Assembly (NCBI RefSeq): GCF_019711355.1
Contig: NZ_CP081297.1
Span: 558,001 to 622,000 of the forward strand
DNA from: Qipengyuania psychrotolerans
GTDB taxonomy: Bacteria > Pseudomonadota > Alphaproteobacteria > Sphingomonadales > Sphingomonadaceae
Reading direction: 5' to 3'
Length of the DNA: 64,000 nucleotides
A program made the translations under genes and the position numbers. Shown one piece after another: positions 1-9,182 of this stretch. Every line of letters begins with the position of its first letter. The stretch's first letter is position 1. The notes beneath the pieces are model-generated. The model searched no databases. It saw nothing but the letters and a program-made list of their open reading frames with translations, and was not told where the DNA came from.

Positions 1-2
1 TG

Positions 3-272
3 GCGGATGAAGCGGGCATTCCGGTGCTCTGCTACGGGCTGAGGACTGACTTTCAGGGCGAACTGTTCCCCGGTTCTGCGACCCTGCTGGGTATTGCGGA
101 CAAGCTGGTCGAGATGAAGGCGGTGTGCGACTGCGGCCGCAAGGCCACGATGAACCTGCGTGTCGATGAAAGCGGCAAGGCCGTGAGAGAGGGTGCCCAG
201 ACCGAAATCGGGGGCAATGACCGCTACGTGGCCATGTGCCGCAAGCATTTCTCTGCCGCATTGGCGCAATAG
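3..272 (+). CDS. tdk: Thymidine kinase, C-terminal part (partial)
   Basis: The reading frame is already open at the left edge, so this is the last 89 codons of a gene that begins upstream. The residues [14 protein letters not shown] match the lasso region of type II thymidine kinases, which phosphorylate thymidine in the nucleotide salvage pathway. Two cysteines in VCDCGRKA and one in MCRKHF fit the structural zinc site of the family. The end is a normal TAG stop, 37 bases before the next start. Identity is firm for a fragment; nothing can be said of the kinase P-loop, which lies outside the window. Confidence 0.9.
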   Translation, partial: ADEAGIPVLCYGLRTDFQGELFPGSATLLGIADKLVEMKAVCDCGRKATMNLRVDESGKAVREGAQTEIGGNDRYVAMCRKHFSAALAQ

Positions 273-309
273 GGATGCAAGGGCCCTCCCGGCTACCTAT
301 CTAGCGAAA

Positions 310-999
310 ATGACAGAAACTCTCGCTCTCGCGGTCATCCTGATACCTTGCCTTGTTATCGCAATCGTCTTTCATGAGGTGGCGCATGGCTGGGTGGCGC
401 TCATGCTCGGGGACACTACCGCCCGCGATTTGGGGCGGCTCACACTGAACCCGATAAAGCATGTTGACCCGGTGGGAACGCTGTTGGTGCCGGGGGCCCT
501 TGCCCTGATGGGCGGGCCGATTTTCGGCTGGGCCAAGCCGGTACCGGTCAATGCGCGCAGGCTGAATAACCCGCGCTACGGTATGATGGCCGTGGCCGCA
601 GCGGGGCCGGGGACGAATATCCTGCTCGCTTTTATCGGCGCAGTGCTGGTCGGCCTTGCGTCCGGCCTGGCCATGAATTGGGGCACCCAGCTGCCGGAAT
701 TCGCAATGACAGCCTTTGGCGCGTTCATCCTCATCAACGCGTTCCTCGCCTTCTTCAACCTGTTGCCGATACCGCCATTCGACGGCTCCCATATCGTCGG
801 CGGCTTGTTGCCGAGGCGCTGGGCGAAGCAATGGCAGCAACTGCAGGCGCTGGGCATGTTGCTCTTGGTCGTGCTGATTGCGGCCACCTGGGCATTCCCG
901 AACGCCCGCTGGATCGAGAACACGATCCTGCCGCCGGTGACATGGATGAGCGGGTTGTTCTTCTCAGTGGCCGACGGCATCGCAGGTTTCGTTTCCTGA
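310..999 (+). CDS. Site-2 protease family (M50) membrane protein
   Basis: A 229-residue multi-pass membrane protein. HEVAHG near residue 21 is the HExxH zinc motif, NPIKHVDPVGT follows, and NLLPIPPFDGSHI near the C-terminus carries the third zinc ligand (the NPDG-like motif of M50 enzymes). Proteins of this compact type are intramembrane zinc metalloproteases without a PDZ domain; their substrates are mostly unknown. I chose the ATG at 310 because the hydrophobic first helix starts there; an upstream in-frame ATG at 193 would overlap the thymidine kinase gene. The stop overlaps the truB start by one base, so the two are probably co-translated. Confidence 0.85.
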   Translation: MTETLALAVILIPCLVIAIVFHEVAHGWVALMLGDTTARDLGRLTLNPIKHVDPVGTLLVPGALALMGGPIFGWAKPVPVNARRLNNPRYGMMAVAAAGPGTNILLAFIGAVLVGLASGLAMNWGTQLPEFAMTAFGAFILINAFLAFFNLLPIPPFDGSHIVGGLLPRRWAKQWQQLQALGMLLLVVLIAATWAFPNARWIENTILPPVTWMSGLFFSVADGIAGFVS

Positions 1000-1997
1000 T
1001 GGACGACAAGAAGCCTGCACCGCACGGTTGGCTCGTGCTCGACAAGCCGCGCGGGCTAGGGTCGACGCAGGCCGTGGGCATGGTGAAGCGCGTGCTGCGC
1101 CAGGGCGGCTATGCCAAGACCAAGGTCGGGCACGGCGGTACGCTGGACCCATTGGCAGAAGGCGTGCTCCCCATTGCGCTGGGAGAAGCGACCAAGCTGG
1201 CGGGGCGTATGCTGGATGCGAGCAAGATCTATGATTTCACGATACAGTTCGGCGAGGAAACCGACACGCTCGATACCGAAGGCGAGGTGACTCAGCACAG
1301 TGACCGGCGGCCACCGATGGCGGCCATCGCTGGCGTGCTCGAACATTTCACCGGCCTGATAGAGCAGATCCCGCCCAAGTACTCGGCGCTCAAGATCGAC
1401 GGCAAGCGCGCCTACGATCTGGCGCGTGCAGGGGAAGAGGTCGAGATGAAGACCCGCGAGGTTACGGTCCATTCCCTCGAAATGCAGGGCAATCGCTTAG
1501 ATCCCGAGCTTCGTTCGGCTTTCCAGACAACTTCGGGCCGTCCGGACCCCTACGACCCCGGGGCGCCGCTCGAGCTGGCCGATGCCGTAACGCTGACCGC
1601 TCATGTCTCCAAGGGCACCTATATCCGGTCTCTTGCACGGGACATCGCACGCGCGCTTGGAACCTTCGGTCACGTTACCTATCTCAGGCGTATCAAGGCC
1701 GGTCCGTTCCATCAGGATCACGCGATTTCACTGGACAAGCTAGAGGAAATCGCTAAGGGCGCGCGTCTTGAACACCTACTCCTGCCGCTAGAGGCGGGGC
1801 TGGACGACATCCCGGCTCTATCCCTCGATCCCGACAGCGCGCAGGCGGTCCGCCAGGGCCGGGTACTGTCGGACATGCCCCAAACCGACGGGCTCTATTT
1901 CGCGAAGCTGGGTGACACTCCGCTCGCGCTGATGGAACTCACCGGAGGGACGGCGAAAGTCGTCCGGGGTTTTAACTTACCGGATGTCGCGGAGTAA
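999..1997 (+). CDS. truB: tRNA pseudouridine(55) synthase TruB
   Basis: TruB converts U55 in the T-loop of tRNAs to pseudouridine. The 332-residue protein begins with HGWLVLDKPRGLGST and has the catalytic motif GHGGTLDPLAEG, with Asp50 as the expected nucleophile. KGTYIRSLARDIA is the conserved RNA-binding block. A Pro/Asp-rich stretch around residues 165-190 (TTSGRPDPYDPGAP) looks like an extra loop relative to the enterobacterial enzyme. The start ATG overlaps the upstream TGA, and rpsO follows after 6 bases, giving the common truB-rpsO linkage. Confidence 0.95.
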   Translation: MDDKKPAPHGWLVLDKPRGLGSTQAVGMVKRVLRQGGYAKTKVGHGGTLDPLAEGVLPIALGEATKLAGRMLDASKIYDFTIQFGEETDTLDTEGEVTQHSDRRPPMAAIAGVLEHFTGLIEQIPPKYSALKIDGKRAYDLARAGEEVEMKTREVTVHSLEMQGNRLDPELRSAFQTTSGRPDPYDPGAPLELADAVTLTAHVSKGTYIRSLARDIARALGTFGHVTYLRRIKAGPFHQDHAISLDKLEEIAKGARLEHLLLPLEAGLDDIPALSLDPDSAQAVRQGRVLSDMPQTDGLYFAKLGDTPLALMELTGGTAKVVRGFNLPDVAE

Positions 1998-2003
1998 AAA
2001 TGC

Positions 2004-2273
2004 ATGACGATTACCGCTGAGAAGAAGCAAGAAGTTATCAAGGACAACGCACAGACCGAGGGCGACACCGGTTCCCCCGAAGTCCAGGTTGCGATCCTGA
2101 CCGAACGTATCCGCAACCTGACGGATCACTTCAAAGCCAATCACAAAGACAACCACTCGCGTCGCGGCCTTCTGATGATGGTCAACAAGCGTCGTAATCT
2201 GCTCGCCTATCTCAAGAAGATTGATGTCGAGCGTTACAACGCCCTGATCGCGAAGCTGGGTCTTCGTAAATAA
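2004..2273 (+). CDS. rpsO: 30S ribosomal protein S15
   Basis: The 89-residue length is exactly the usual size of S15, a primary 16S rRNA-binding protein of the small subunit. [16 protein letters not shown] and [20 protein letters not shown] are the diagnostic blocks. The gene starts 6 bases after truB and is closed by a strong rho-independent terminator at 2285, before pnp. The order truB-rpsO-pnp is the classic one in many bacteria. Confidence 0.97.
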   Translation: MTITAEKKQEVIKDNAQTEGDTGSPEVQVAILTERIRNLTDHFKANHKDNHSRRGLLMMVNKRRNLLAYLKKIDVERYNALIAKLGLRK

Positions 2274-2284
2274 GAGTTTCAGAG

Positions 2285-2310
2285 GGGCGGCCAAAAGGTC
2301 GCCCTTCTTT
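2285..2310 (+). terminator. Rho-independent terminator after rpsO
   Basis: GGGCGGCC and GGTCGCCC form an 8-bp stem with one G-U pair around an AAAA loop, followed directly by TTCTTT. It lies 12 bases after the rpsO stop. Confidence 0.85.
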
Positions 2311-2343
2311 CTATCCGGCGTCTGCGCAATTCGGCGCAGGTGA

Positions 2344-2393
2344 CCGGCATCGGGGCAGATATACGCCCCACCGGACCGGGACGATACACCCGG
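2344..2393 (+). promoter_or_regulatory. Paired hairpins in the pnp leader
   Basis: Two stem-loops lie in tandem in the 5' leader of pnp. The first has CCGG/CCGG outside and GGGGC/GCCCC inside; the second is CCGGG/CCCGG around an 8-base loop. In enterobacteria the pnp leader is a double-stranded target for RNase III that allows autocontrol by PNPase. The structure here suggests a similar role, but this is an inference from fold only. Confidence 0.4.
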
Positions 2394-2445
2394 AAAAGTA
2401 GGCCCCGCACCGCAATATGGCCGCGCGGGTTCATAAGGAAAATAC

Positions 2446-4749
2446 ATGTTCGATAAGAAAACCGTATCGCTGGAGTGGGGCGGCAAAACCCTCACCCTCG
2501 AAACCGGTCAGATCGCCCGTCAAGCTGACGGCGCCGTACTGGCCACCTATGGCGAAACCGTGGTGCTGTGCGCCGTGACCGCCGCCAAGAGTGTTCGCGA
2601 AGGCCAGGACTTCTTCCCGCTGACCGTCCACTACCAGGAAAAATTCTCGTCCGCGGGCCGTATCCCGGGCGGCTTCTTCAAGCGCGAAGGCCGCGCCACG
2701 GAGAAGGAAACGCTGACCAGCCGCCTCATCGACCGTCCGGTGCGCCCGCTGTTCCCCGAAGGTTTCTACAACGAAATCAACGTAATCTGCCAGGTCCTGT
2801 CGTATGACGGCGAAACCGAACCCGATATCGTCGCCATGGTTGCAGCATCTGCTGCCCTGACCATTTCCGGTCTGCCCTTCATGGGTCCGATCGGCGCAGC
2901 GCGTGTCGGCTTCTCGAACGATGGCGAATACATCCTCAACCCGAGCATCAACGATGCCCTGGGTGAAGATGGCCGTCTCGACCTCGTCGTGGCCGCAACG
3001 CAAGACGCGGTGATGATGGTTGAATCGGAAGCCAAGGAGCTGACCGAAGAAGAAATGCTCGGCGCCGTCTTGTTTGCACACGAAGAAAGCCGCAAGGTCA
3101 TCGGTGCGATCATCGATCTCGCTGAACAGGCTGCCAAGGAACCTTGGGAAGTCGATACTTCGGACGATACCTCGGCAATCAAGGAAAAGCTTCGCGGCAT
3201 CGTAGGTGACGACATCGCTGCTGCTTACAAGCTGACCGACAAGTCGGCCCGTTCGGACGCGCTCAACCTGGCACGTGCCAAGGCCAAGGAAGCTTTCGCT
3301 GACGAAGAAGGCCAGACGCAGATGGTCGCCAACAAGGCGGTCAAGAAGCTGGAAGCTGAAATCGTTCGCGGTGCCATCCTCAAGGACGGCCAGCGTATCG
3401 ACGGCCGTAAGCTGGATCAGGTTCGCTCGATCGAAGCCATGGTCGGCCTTCTGCCCCGTACCCACGGTTCGGCGCTGTTTACCCGCGGTGAAACGCAGGC
3501 GATCTGCACCACTACGCTGGGCACCAAGGACGCAGAACAGATGATCGACGGCCTCGAAGGCCTGTCGTACAATCACTTCATGCTGCACTATAACTTCCCG
3601 CCGTATTCGGTCGGTGAAGTTGGCCGTTTCGGCTTCACCAGCCGCCGCGAAACCGGTCACGGTAAGCTGGCATGGCGCGCGCTGCACCCGGTGCTGCCCG
3701 CCCATGAAGACTTCCCGTACACCATCCGCATCCTGTCGGACATCACCGAGTCCAACGGCTCGTCCTCGATGGCGACTGTCTGCGGTGGCTGTCTGTCCAT
3801 GATGGACGCCGGCGTTCCGATCGAACGTCCGGTTTCGGGTATTGCCATGGGCCTCATCCTTGAAGGTGATGACTTCGCGGTTCTGTCGGACATCCTTGGT
3901 GACGAAGATCACCTCGGCGACATGGACTTCAAGGTTGCCGGTTCGGAAAAGGGCATCACCTCGCTTCAGATGGACATCAAGGTCGCCGGCATCACGCAGG
4001 AGATCATGAAGACCGCACTGGCGCAGGCCAGCGAAGGCCGTGCACACATCCTGGGTGAAATGACCAAGGCGCTTTCGGGCGCTCGCGGTGAAGTGTCCAA
4101 GCATGCTCCGCGTATCGAAACGATGCAGATCGACAAGTCGAAGATCCGTGACATCATCGGTACCGGCGGCAAGGTCATCCGCGAAATCGTCGCGGAAACC
4201 GGTGCGAAGGTCGACATCGACGACGAAGGCGTGATCAAGATCAGCTCCTCGAACGCCGACGAAATCGCCGCAGCACGTGCATGGATCGAAGGCATTGTGG
4301 AAGAAGCCGAAGTCGGCAAGGTCTACAACGGCAAGGTCGTGAACATCGTCGACTTCGGCGCATTCGTGAACTTCATGGGCGGCAAGGACGGTCTCGTCCA
4401 CGTGTCCGAAATGAAGAACGAGCGCGTAGAAAAGCCGACCGACGTCGTGTCGGAAGGCCAGGAAGTTAAGGTCAAGGTTCTCGAAATCGACCAGCGCGGC
4501 AAGGTGCGCCTGTCGATGCGCGTCGTCGACCAGGAAACTGGCGAAGAACTCGAAGACACCCGTCCGCCGCGCGAAAGCAAGCCGCGCGGTGACCGCGGTG
4601 ACCGTGGCCCACGTGGCGGCGGCGGCGGCGGTGATCGCCGCGGTGGCCGCGGCCCGCGTGGCGGCGGTGATCGTGGTCCGCGCCGTGAAGGCGGCGGAAA
4701 CACGGACGGGGGCGGTGAAGCCCACGTTCCGGATTTCCTCAAGGACTGA
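2446..4749 (+). CDS. pnp: Polyribonucleotide nucleotidyltransferase (PNPase)
   Basis: PNPase degrades RNA phosphorolytically from the 3' end and is a partner of the degradosome. The 767 residues carry two RNase PH domains (first about 10-140, second about 315-530), a KH domain around 555-610 with the GxxG loop IGTGGK, and an S1 domain around 620-690 ([16 protein letters not shown]). The protein is longer than the E. coli enzyme because of a Gly/Arg-rich tail (repeats such as [12 protein letters not shown]) after S1, a feature seen in other alphaproteobacterial PNPases and probably RNA- or partner-binding. A clear AAGGAA ribosome site precedes the ATG. Confidence 0.97.
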   Translation: MFDKKTVSLEWGGKTLTLETGQIARQADGAVLATYGETVVLCAVTAAKSVREGQDFFPLTVHYQEKFSSAGRIPGGFFKREGRATEKETLTSRLIDRPVRPLFPEGFYNEINVICQVLSYDGETEPDIVAMVAASAALTISGLPFMGPIGAARVGFSNDGEYILNPSINDALGEDGRLDLVVAATQDAVMMVESEAKELTEEEMLGAVLFAHEESRKVIGAIIDLAEQAAKEPWEVDTSDDTSAIKEKLRGIVGDDIAAAYKLTDKSARSDALNLARAKAKEAFADEEGQTQMVANKAVKKLEAEIVRGAILKDGQRIDGRKLDQVRSIEAMVGLLPRTHGSALFTRGETQAICTTTLGTKDAEQMIDGLEGLSYNHFMLHYNFPPYSVGEVGRFGFTSRRETGHGKLAWRALHPVLPAHEDFPYTIRILSDITESNGSSSMATVCGGCLSMMDAGVPIERPVSGIAMGLILEGDDFAVLSDILGDEDHLGDMDFKVAGSEKGITSLQMDIKVAGITQEIMKTALAQASEGRAHILGEMTKALSGARGEVSKHAPRIETMQIDKSKIRDIIGTGGKVIREIVAETGAKVDIDDEGVIKISSSNADEIAAARAWIEGIVEEAEVGKVYNGKVVNIVDFGAFVNFMGGKDGLVHVSEMKNERVEKPTDVVSEGQEVKVKVLEIDQRGKVRLSMRVVDQETGEELEDTRPPRESKPRGDRGDRGPRGGGGGGDRRGGRGPRGGGDRGPRREGGGNTDGGGEAHVPDFLKD

Positions 4750-4772
4750 TCTGGCTTTAGCCAACTGATAGA

Positions 4773-4806
4773 GGGGCCGAGGGAGTAATCCCTTGGCCCC
4801 TTTTTC
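4773..4806 (+). terminator. Rho-independent terminator after pnp
   Basis: A 12-bp stem (GGGGCCGAGGGA with TCCCTTGGCCCC, one G-U pair) closes a 4-base loop and runs straight into TTTTT. Confidence 0.93.
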
Positions 4807-4932
4807 GTATGCCAATCGCATGTGCTACTATGCACCCAAGGCGAAATTCGCAGCACAACGCGCGAGTCGCCGTAGCACGACAATTCTAAACCGGTGTCGC
4901 TGGGTCGCTTAACCTCAAGAGGGAGAGTGAAG

Positions 4933-5994
4933 ATGAGCGAAGAGATCGATATGGCCAAGGTTGAAGAACTGGCCGGTAAGGTGATTGGCGACGTTGCCGG
5001 GGCGCTCAGCCTCTACATGGCCTACTTGGGCGATCAGACCGGCGTGTTCGAAGCGCTGGACGAAATGGGGCGCGTATCTGTGGCCCAGCTTGCCGAGCAC
5101 ACGGGCATGAATGAAAAATACCTGCACCAATGGCTTGGTTCGGTCAGCGCGGCCGGATACGTCAATTTCCACGCGGAAGACGAAACCTTTTCGATCAGTC
5201 CGGAACAGGCACTGATCTTCACACGCGAGGGCCAACCAGCCTGCATGCAGGGGTTCATCCAAGCCGTCGTTTCGCAATACGAAAGCCACGAAAAGGCAGT
5301 CAAAACCTTCAAGAGCGGCGAAGGACGCCCCTGGAGCGACCAGAGCGAATGCTGTTTCTGCGGCACTGACAGGTTCTTCCGTCCCGGCTACGCGGCAAGC
5401 CTGACCAGTGAATGGATTCCCGCCCTTGATGGCGTGGAAGACAAGCTGAGGTCAGGCGCCAAGATTGCAGATATCGGCTGCGGCCACGGTTCCTCGGCGA
5501 TCCTGATGGCGGAAGCCTATCCCAATTCGACGGTTTACGGCTTCGATTTCCACGAGCCCTCCATCGAGGAAGCGCGGCGCAAGGCAAAGGCCGCCGGGGT
5601 AGAAAACGTCCAGTTTCAAGTTGCCAGCGCGCAGAATTATCCGGGTGACGACTATGATTTCGCCTGCATTTTCGATGCGCTGCACGATATGGGCGATCCG
5701 GTCGGTGCTGCGGGACATATCTGCGAGACCTTGAAGGATGATGGCACCTTCATGCTGGTCGAACCCATGGCCGGAGATAGCATGGTGGAAAACATGCATC
5801 CGCTGGGCCAGATCTTCTACGCATTCTCGACCACCGTGTGCACACCTGCATCTCTGGCGCAGGACGTTGGTCTGGGGCTGGGCGCACAAGCGGGCCAGAA
5901 ACGCCTGACCGAGGTTCTGAACGAGGCCGGCTTCGGCAATGTGCGCCGCGCTTCGGAGACACCCACGAATATGGTGCTGGAGGTGACGGCTTAA
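4933..5994 (+). CDS. SAM-dependent methyltransferase with winged-helix N-terminus
   Basis: A 353-residue protein. Residues 1-100 resemble the winged-helix dimerisation domain of O-methyltransferase-like enzymes (AQLAEHTGMNEKYLHQWL). The class I methyltransferase core starts about residue 165, where ADIGCGHGSS is motif I and FDALHDMGDP is motif IV. The substrate is unknown. I chose the ATG at 4933, preceded by AGAGGGAGAG, over an upstream GTG at 4894. Two genes follow closely in the same direction, suggesting an operon with the AstE-like and spermidine-synthase-like genes. Confidence 0.8.
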   Translation: MSEEIDMAKVEELAGKVIGDVAGALSLYMAYLGDQTGVFEALDEMGRVSVAQLAEHTGMNEKYLHQWLGSVSAAGYVNFHAEDETFSISPEQALIFTREGQPACMQGFIQAVVSQYESHEKAVKTFKSGEGRPWSDQSECCFCGTDRFFRPGYAASLTSEWIPALDGVEDKLRSGAKIADIGCGHGSSAILMAEAYPNSTVYGFDFHEPSIEEARRKAKAAGVENVQFQVASAQNYPGDDYDFACIFDALHDMGDPVGAAGHICETLKDDGTFMLVEPMAGDSMVENMHPLGQIFYAFSTTVCTPASLAQDVGLGLGAQAGQKRLTEVLNEAGFGNVRRASETPTNMVLEVTA

Positions 5995-6045
5995 CTATCC
6001 CGGCGCGCTGATTGCGGCTATCGAACGGCCTGAAAAGGAATTTTG

Positions 6046-7125
6046 ATGGTGGACAATCAGGCTGGCGATGTGCCGCGCAAGCGCAGCAAGAGCCGCGCGC
6101 CCTTTTCTCTGGGCGGTGAAGAAGTGCCGGCAGGTACAAGCAAGACGATCGACCTGCCGATCAGCCGCCTCTCCACGCGTACCGAAATCACCATGCCCGT
6201 GCGCGTTCTGCATGGTGCAAAGCCCGGACCTACCCTGTTCGTAAGCGCGGCTGTCCACGGCAACGAAATCGTTGGCGTGGAGATGATACGCCGATTGCTG
6301 AAAGTCATCTCGATCAAGCGGCTGGCGGGCACGTTGCTGTGTATCCCGGTGGTCAATGCCTATGGCTTCACATCGCATAGCCGTTACCTGCCGGACGGGC
6401 GCGATCTCAACCGCGTATTCCCCGGCACTCCGAAAGGTTCGCTGGCATCGCAGCTCGCGCAGGTTTTCACCGAGGAGATCATCAAGCGAAGCGATTACGG
6501 GATCGACCTACATTCGGCAGGTATGAACCGCGAAAACCTGCCCCAGATTCGCTATAGCCCGGGTAACGAGCAAGCGTCCGAATTGGCAGATATTTTCGGT
6601 GCGCCGGCGATCATTACTTCCCCTCTCAGGCCCGGGTCCCTCCGGCAAACGGCGGACGAGAACAATTGCACGATGCTGCTCATGGAATCGGGCGAAGCGC
6701 TGCGATTTGACGAATATGCCATCCGGGTTGGCGTGAGGGGTATATTGCGGGTGATGGCGCATCTCGGCATGGGCGTGCGCAAGCAGCCGCCACCGGTCGC
6801 GTCGGGCCTGCGGTGTGACAGCAGCAGGTGGGTACGGGCAGAACAAGGCGGTATTTTCCGCTCAATTCGCAATACGGGCACGATGGTTCTGGAAGGGGAA
6901 CAGATCGGCTATATCAGTGATCCGTTCGGCGATTACGATACCGCGGTGCTGGCCTCGCTGACGGGTGTGATCATCGGACGCAGCGTGATGCCGGTCGTGA
7001 ACCAGGGCGATGCCCTGATGCACATCGCGCGCGTCAGGGTGCCCGGTACCGCTGACGCACGCCTTTCGGCCATTGAAGAAGCCGCCTATGACGACCCGCT
7101 GTTTGACGAAGACGAGATAATGTAA
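6046..7125 (+). CDS. Succinylglutamate desuccinylase/aspartoacylase family protein
   Basis: This 359-residue protein belongs to the M14-like zinc deacylases that remove acyl groups from amino acids (AstE/AspA family). The zinc ligands are visible in AAVHGNEIVG (H and E) and in DLHSAG (H), with DLNRVFPG as the substrate-binding block between them. The C-terminal beta-rich part (ISDPFGDYD, GVIIGRS) fits the capping domain of the family. The true substrate cannot be told from sequence. The first ATG is at 6046 after AAAAGGA; a TTG three bases earlier is also open. Its stop overlaps the next start (TAATG). Confidence 0.85.
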   Translation: MVDNQAGDVPRKRSKSRAPFSLGGEEVPAGTSKTIDLPISRLSTRTEITMPVRVLHGAKPGPTLFVSAAVHGNEIVGVEMIRRLLKVISIKRLAGTLLCIPVVNAYGFTSHSRYLPDGRDLNRVFPGTPKGSLASQLAQVFTEEIIKRSDYGIDLHSAGMNRENLPQIRYSPGNEQASELADIFGAPAIITSPLRPGSLRQTADENNCTMLLMESGEALRFDEYAIRVGVRGILRVMAHLGMGVRKQPPPVASGLRCDSSRWVRAEQGGIFRSIRNTGTMVLEGEQIGYISDPFGDYDTAVLASLTGVIIGRSVMPVVNQGDALMHIARVRVPGTADARLSAIEEAAYDDPLFDEDEIM

Positions 7126-7805
7126 TGCTGCCCCGCGAAACCATAGACACCGCACAAATACCGAACGGCGAGGAATTAACCCTCATCAGCCACGGTCGCG
7201 ATTTCATCATCATGCTCGGCCGCGACGAGCTGATGGGAACACGAATGCAGTTCAGCGAGGAACAGCTCGCGGAATTGACGATTGCGGAACTGGAAGAGCC
7301 TGCGCCAAACATCCTCATCGGTGGCTACGGCATGGGCTTCACTTATCGGTCAGCCCTTCGGCACCTGCCTGAAAATGGGCGCGTCGTGGTAGCGGAGGTC
7401 GTGCCGGAAATCCTCGAGTGGGCTGAAGGTCCTCTTGCCGAACTGACCGGAGACACCCTCAAAGATCCACGCGGCGAGATCGTTATCTGCGACGTTGCGG
7501 CGCTGATCGATGATGCCAATGACGGCACCTGTGCCAAGTGGGACGCGATCCTGCTCGACGTGGACAATGGTCCGGACGGCATCGTGCGCGACGGCAATCA
7601 ACGGCTCTATTCCACCACCGGCCTAGGCAAGGCGCGTGACGCGCTGAAACCGGGCGGGGTGCTGGCTGTATGGTCGGCGGCACCCGACCACCGTTTTTCG
7701 AAACGTTTGAAAGAGGCCGGCTATGTCGTGGACGAGCGGATCGTTCGCGCTCGGCCCAACAACAAGGGTCCGCGTCATAGTATCTGGTTCGCCCGCAAAC
7801 GCTGA
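7125..7805 (+). CDS. Spermidine synthase-like SAM-binding protein
   Basis: A 226-residue protein with the Rossmann core of the spermidine synthase superfamily: ILIGGYGMGFTYRSAL is the nucleotide loop, VVVAEVVPEILEWAEG the acidic second strand, and DAILLDVDNGPDG the catalytic-loop region. It lacks the full N-terminal beta-domain of SpeE, so an aminopropyl transfer role is uncertain; a methyltransferase is as likely. Its start overlaps the stop of the AstE-like gene by one base, so the two proteins are probably made together, perhaps for a shared small-molecule pathway. Confidence 0.75.
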   Translation: MLPRETIDTAQIPNGEELTLISHGRDFIIMLGRDELMGTRMQFSEEQLAELTIAELEEPAPNILIGGYGMGFTYRSALRHLPENGRVVVAEVVPEILEWAEGPLAELTGDTLKDPRGEIVICDVAALIDDANDGTCAKWDAILLDVDNGPDGIVRDGNQRLYSTTGLGKARDALKPGGVLAVWSAAPDHRFSKRLKEAGYVVDERIVRARPNNKGPRHSIWFARKR

Positions 7806-7817
7806 CTGGCCGGGGCC

Positions 7818-9002
7818 TCAGGCAACCGCAGTGAGCGGCGTGTTGTCCGAACGGAATTCCGTGAGCGCAAGGCTGCGATTGCGGCCCGCTTCCTTTGCCG
7901 CGTAAAGCGCTTGGTCGGCACGCTTCATGGCACACGAAAGAGTGTCGGTCGGCGCAATCGCGGTAAGTCCGGCACTGGCGGTAACAGTATGTTGCAGTTC
8001 CGGGACCTCTACGCGCACGGCCTGCGTCATCCGCCGCCGCGCTGCCTCGGCCTTGCTCTGCCAATCATCGCTATAGATGAGCAGGATGAACTCCTCCCCG
8101 CCAAGCCGTGCGACAAACAGGTCGTCGCCCTTGAGTGACTGCGCCAGTGCGACAAGCACGCGGTCGCCCATGTCATGGCCGAAACTGTCGTTGATCCGCT
8201 TGAAGTGATCGCAATCGATGAGGGCAATGCCGGCCGGACGGTCACGTCCATTGCGTTCGAAATGCTGCTCGAGACCGCGGCGGTTTGCGATGTTGGTCAA
8301 CGGATCGGTCTGCGTCATCTGTTCAGCGGCCATCACGCTGGCCACCGCGCGGTCGCGTTCCTGCTTGATCTGCAGAAAACCGTCCGCGAAGCCGGTCGCT
8401 GTAACGATGAAGTCGAGCACCAGGCCGACTATCACGATGTACGGCCAATATGGGAGGCTGTCGCGCGTCAGGAACTCATAGCTGAACGCTACGAAGCCGA
8501 TCGCGATCAAGGGCATCCAGGCCACGGCCTGATACCGGGCAACGCGGCTGCCTGCGCGAAGCGCGACGTATAGTCCGACGGCCAGCAGGTACGTGACTAC
8601 AAGGAGCAGGAGGTCATGCATCTGGTGAGCGGCCGGGAAATAGCTGCCAATCCAGGTTGCCGCAGCAGCCAGTACGCCAAGTATGAAAATCCAGCCCAGG
8701 TGCCTGCGAAAACGCCCCAGCCTGATGCGTGGTTCGATATAGGTTGCCAGGAATGGCCCGGTACACGCCGCCCCCAGGGCGAGTGCGACTTCACCGATGA
8801 TAAGGCGGGTTTCCAGCGGCAGGACTGTGTCCGGCAAGCCCATGGGCAGGACCATCACCGCCATGACCGCGAAGCACAGTACGCGCGCCGCGGTCCACAG
8901 CAGGTACTTGCTGCGGACACGCGGGTAAAGCGCGACGGCCGCGATGCCGAAAACGCCTGCTATCCCGATAAATGCGCCCAGAAAGACGCTCGCCCAATCC
9001 AT
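7818..9002 (-). CDS. Membrane diguanylate cyclase (GGDEF)
   Basis: The 394-residue protein has about seven hydrophobic segments in residues 1-215 and a GGDEF domain after it. The active-site signature is GGEEF at residues 301-305, with the substrate-binding block DPLTNIANRRGLEQHF about 65 residues earlier. It should make cyclic di-GMP in response to an unknown membrane signal. The usual RxxD inhibitory site five residues before GGEEF is not present (KGDDLFVA occupies the place), so product inhibition may be weak or different. It is transcribed alone, convergent with the operon to its left. Confidence 0.9.
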   Translation of the reverse strand: MDWASVFLGAFIGIAGVFGIAAVALYPRVRSKYLLWTAARVLCFAVMAVMVLPMGLPDTVLPLETRLIIGEVALALGAACTGPFLATYIEPRIRLGRFRRHLGWIFILGVLAAAATWIGSYFPAAHQMHDLLLLVVTYLLAVGLYVALRAGSRVARYQAVAWMPLIAIGFVAFSYEFLTRDSLPYWPYIVIVGLVLDFIVTATGFADGFLQIKQERDRAVASVMAAEQMTQTDPLTNIANRRGLEQHFERNGRDRPAGIALIDCDHFKRINDSFGHDMGDRVLVALAQSLKGDDLFVARLGGEEFILLIYSDDWQSKAEAARRRMTQAVRVEVPELQHTVTASAGLTAIAPTDTLSCAMKRADQALYAAKEAGRNRSLALTEFRSDNTPLTAVA

Positions 9003-9137
9003 GATTTTTCCGGTCTCTGCCTCTTGATTTCAACAAATGTTGTAATCGCATGGACAAATGACAGGTTGGTCAACCGATATGGTAACTACGGAGGAAAGAT
9101 ATCGCCAGGAATGGCGGAAATTTACCGTTTTTGACAA

Positions 9138-9167
9138 GTCGGGAGCGTTTAGAAGTTCGCTCCCGAC
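9138..9167 (-). terminator. Hairpin downstream of gcrA
   Basis: A perfect 10-bp stem (GTCGGGAGCG with CGCTCCCGAC) around a 10-base loop starts 15 bases after the gcrA stop. On the minus strand it is followed by TTGTC and then AAAAA, so the U-tract is poor; it could act as a weak terminator or 3'-end stabiliser. Confidence 0.5.
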
Positions 9168-9182
9168 CGGTGCCAAATCGTC

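Noticed and set aside
2431..4821. A 796-codon open frame on the minus strand opposite pnp
   Set aside because: It mirrors the codon bias of pnp; the sequence (rich in H, D, R, F) is not protein-like and pnp is certain.
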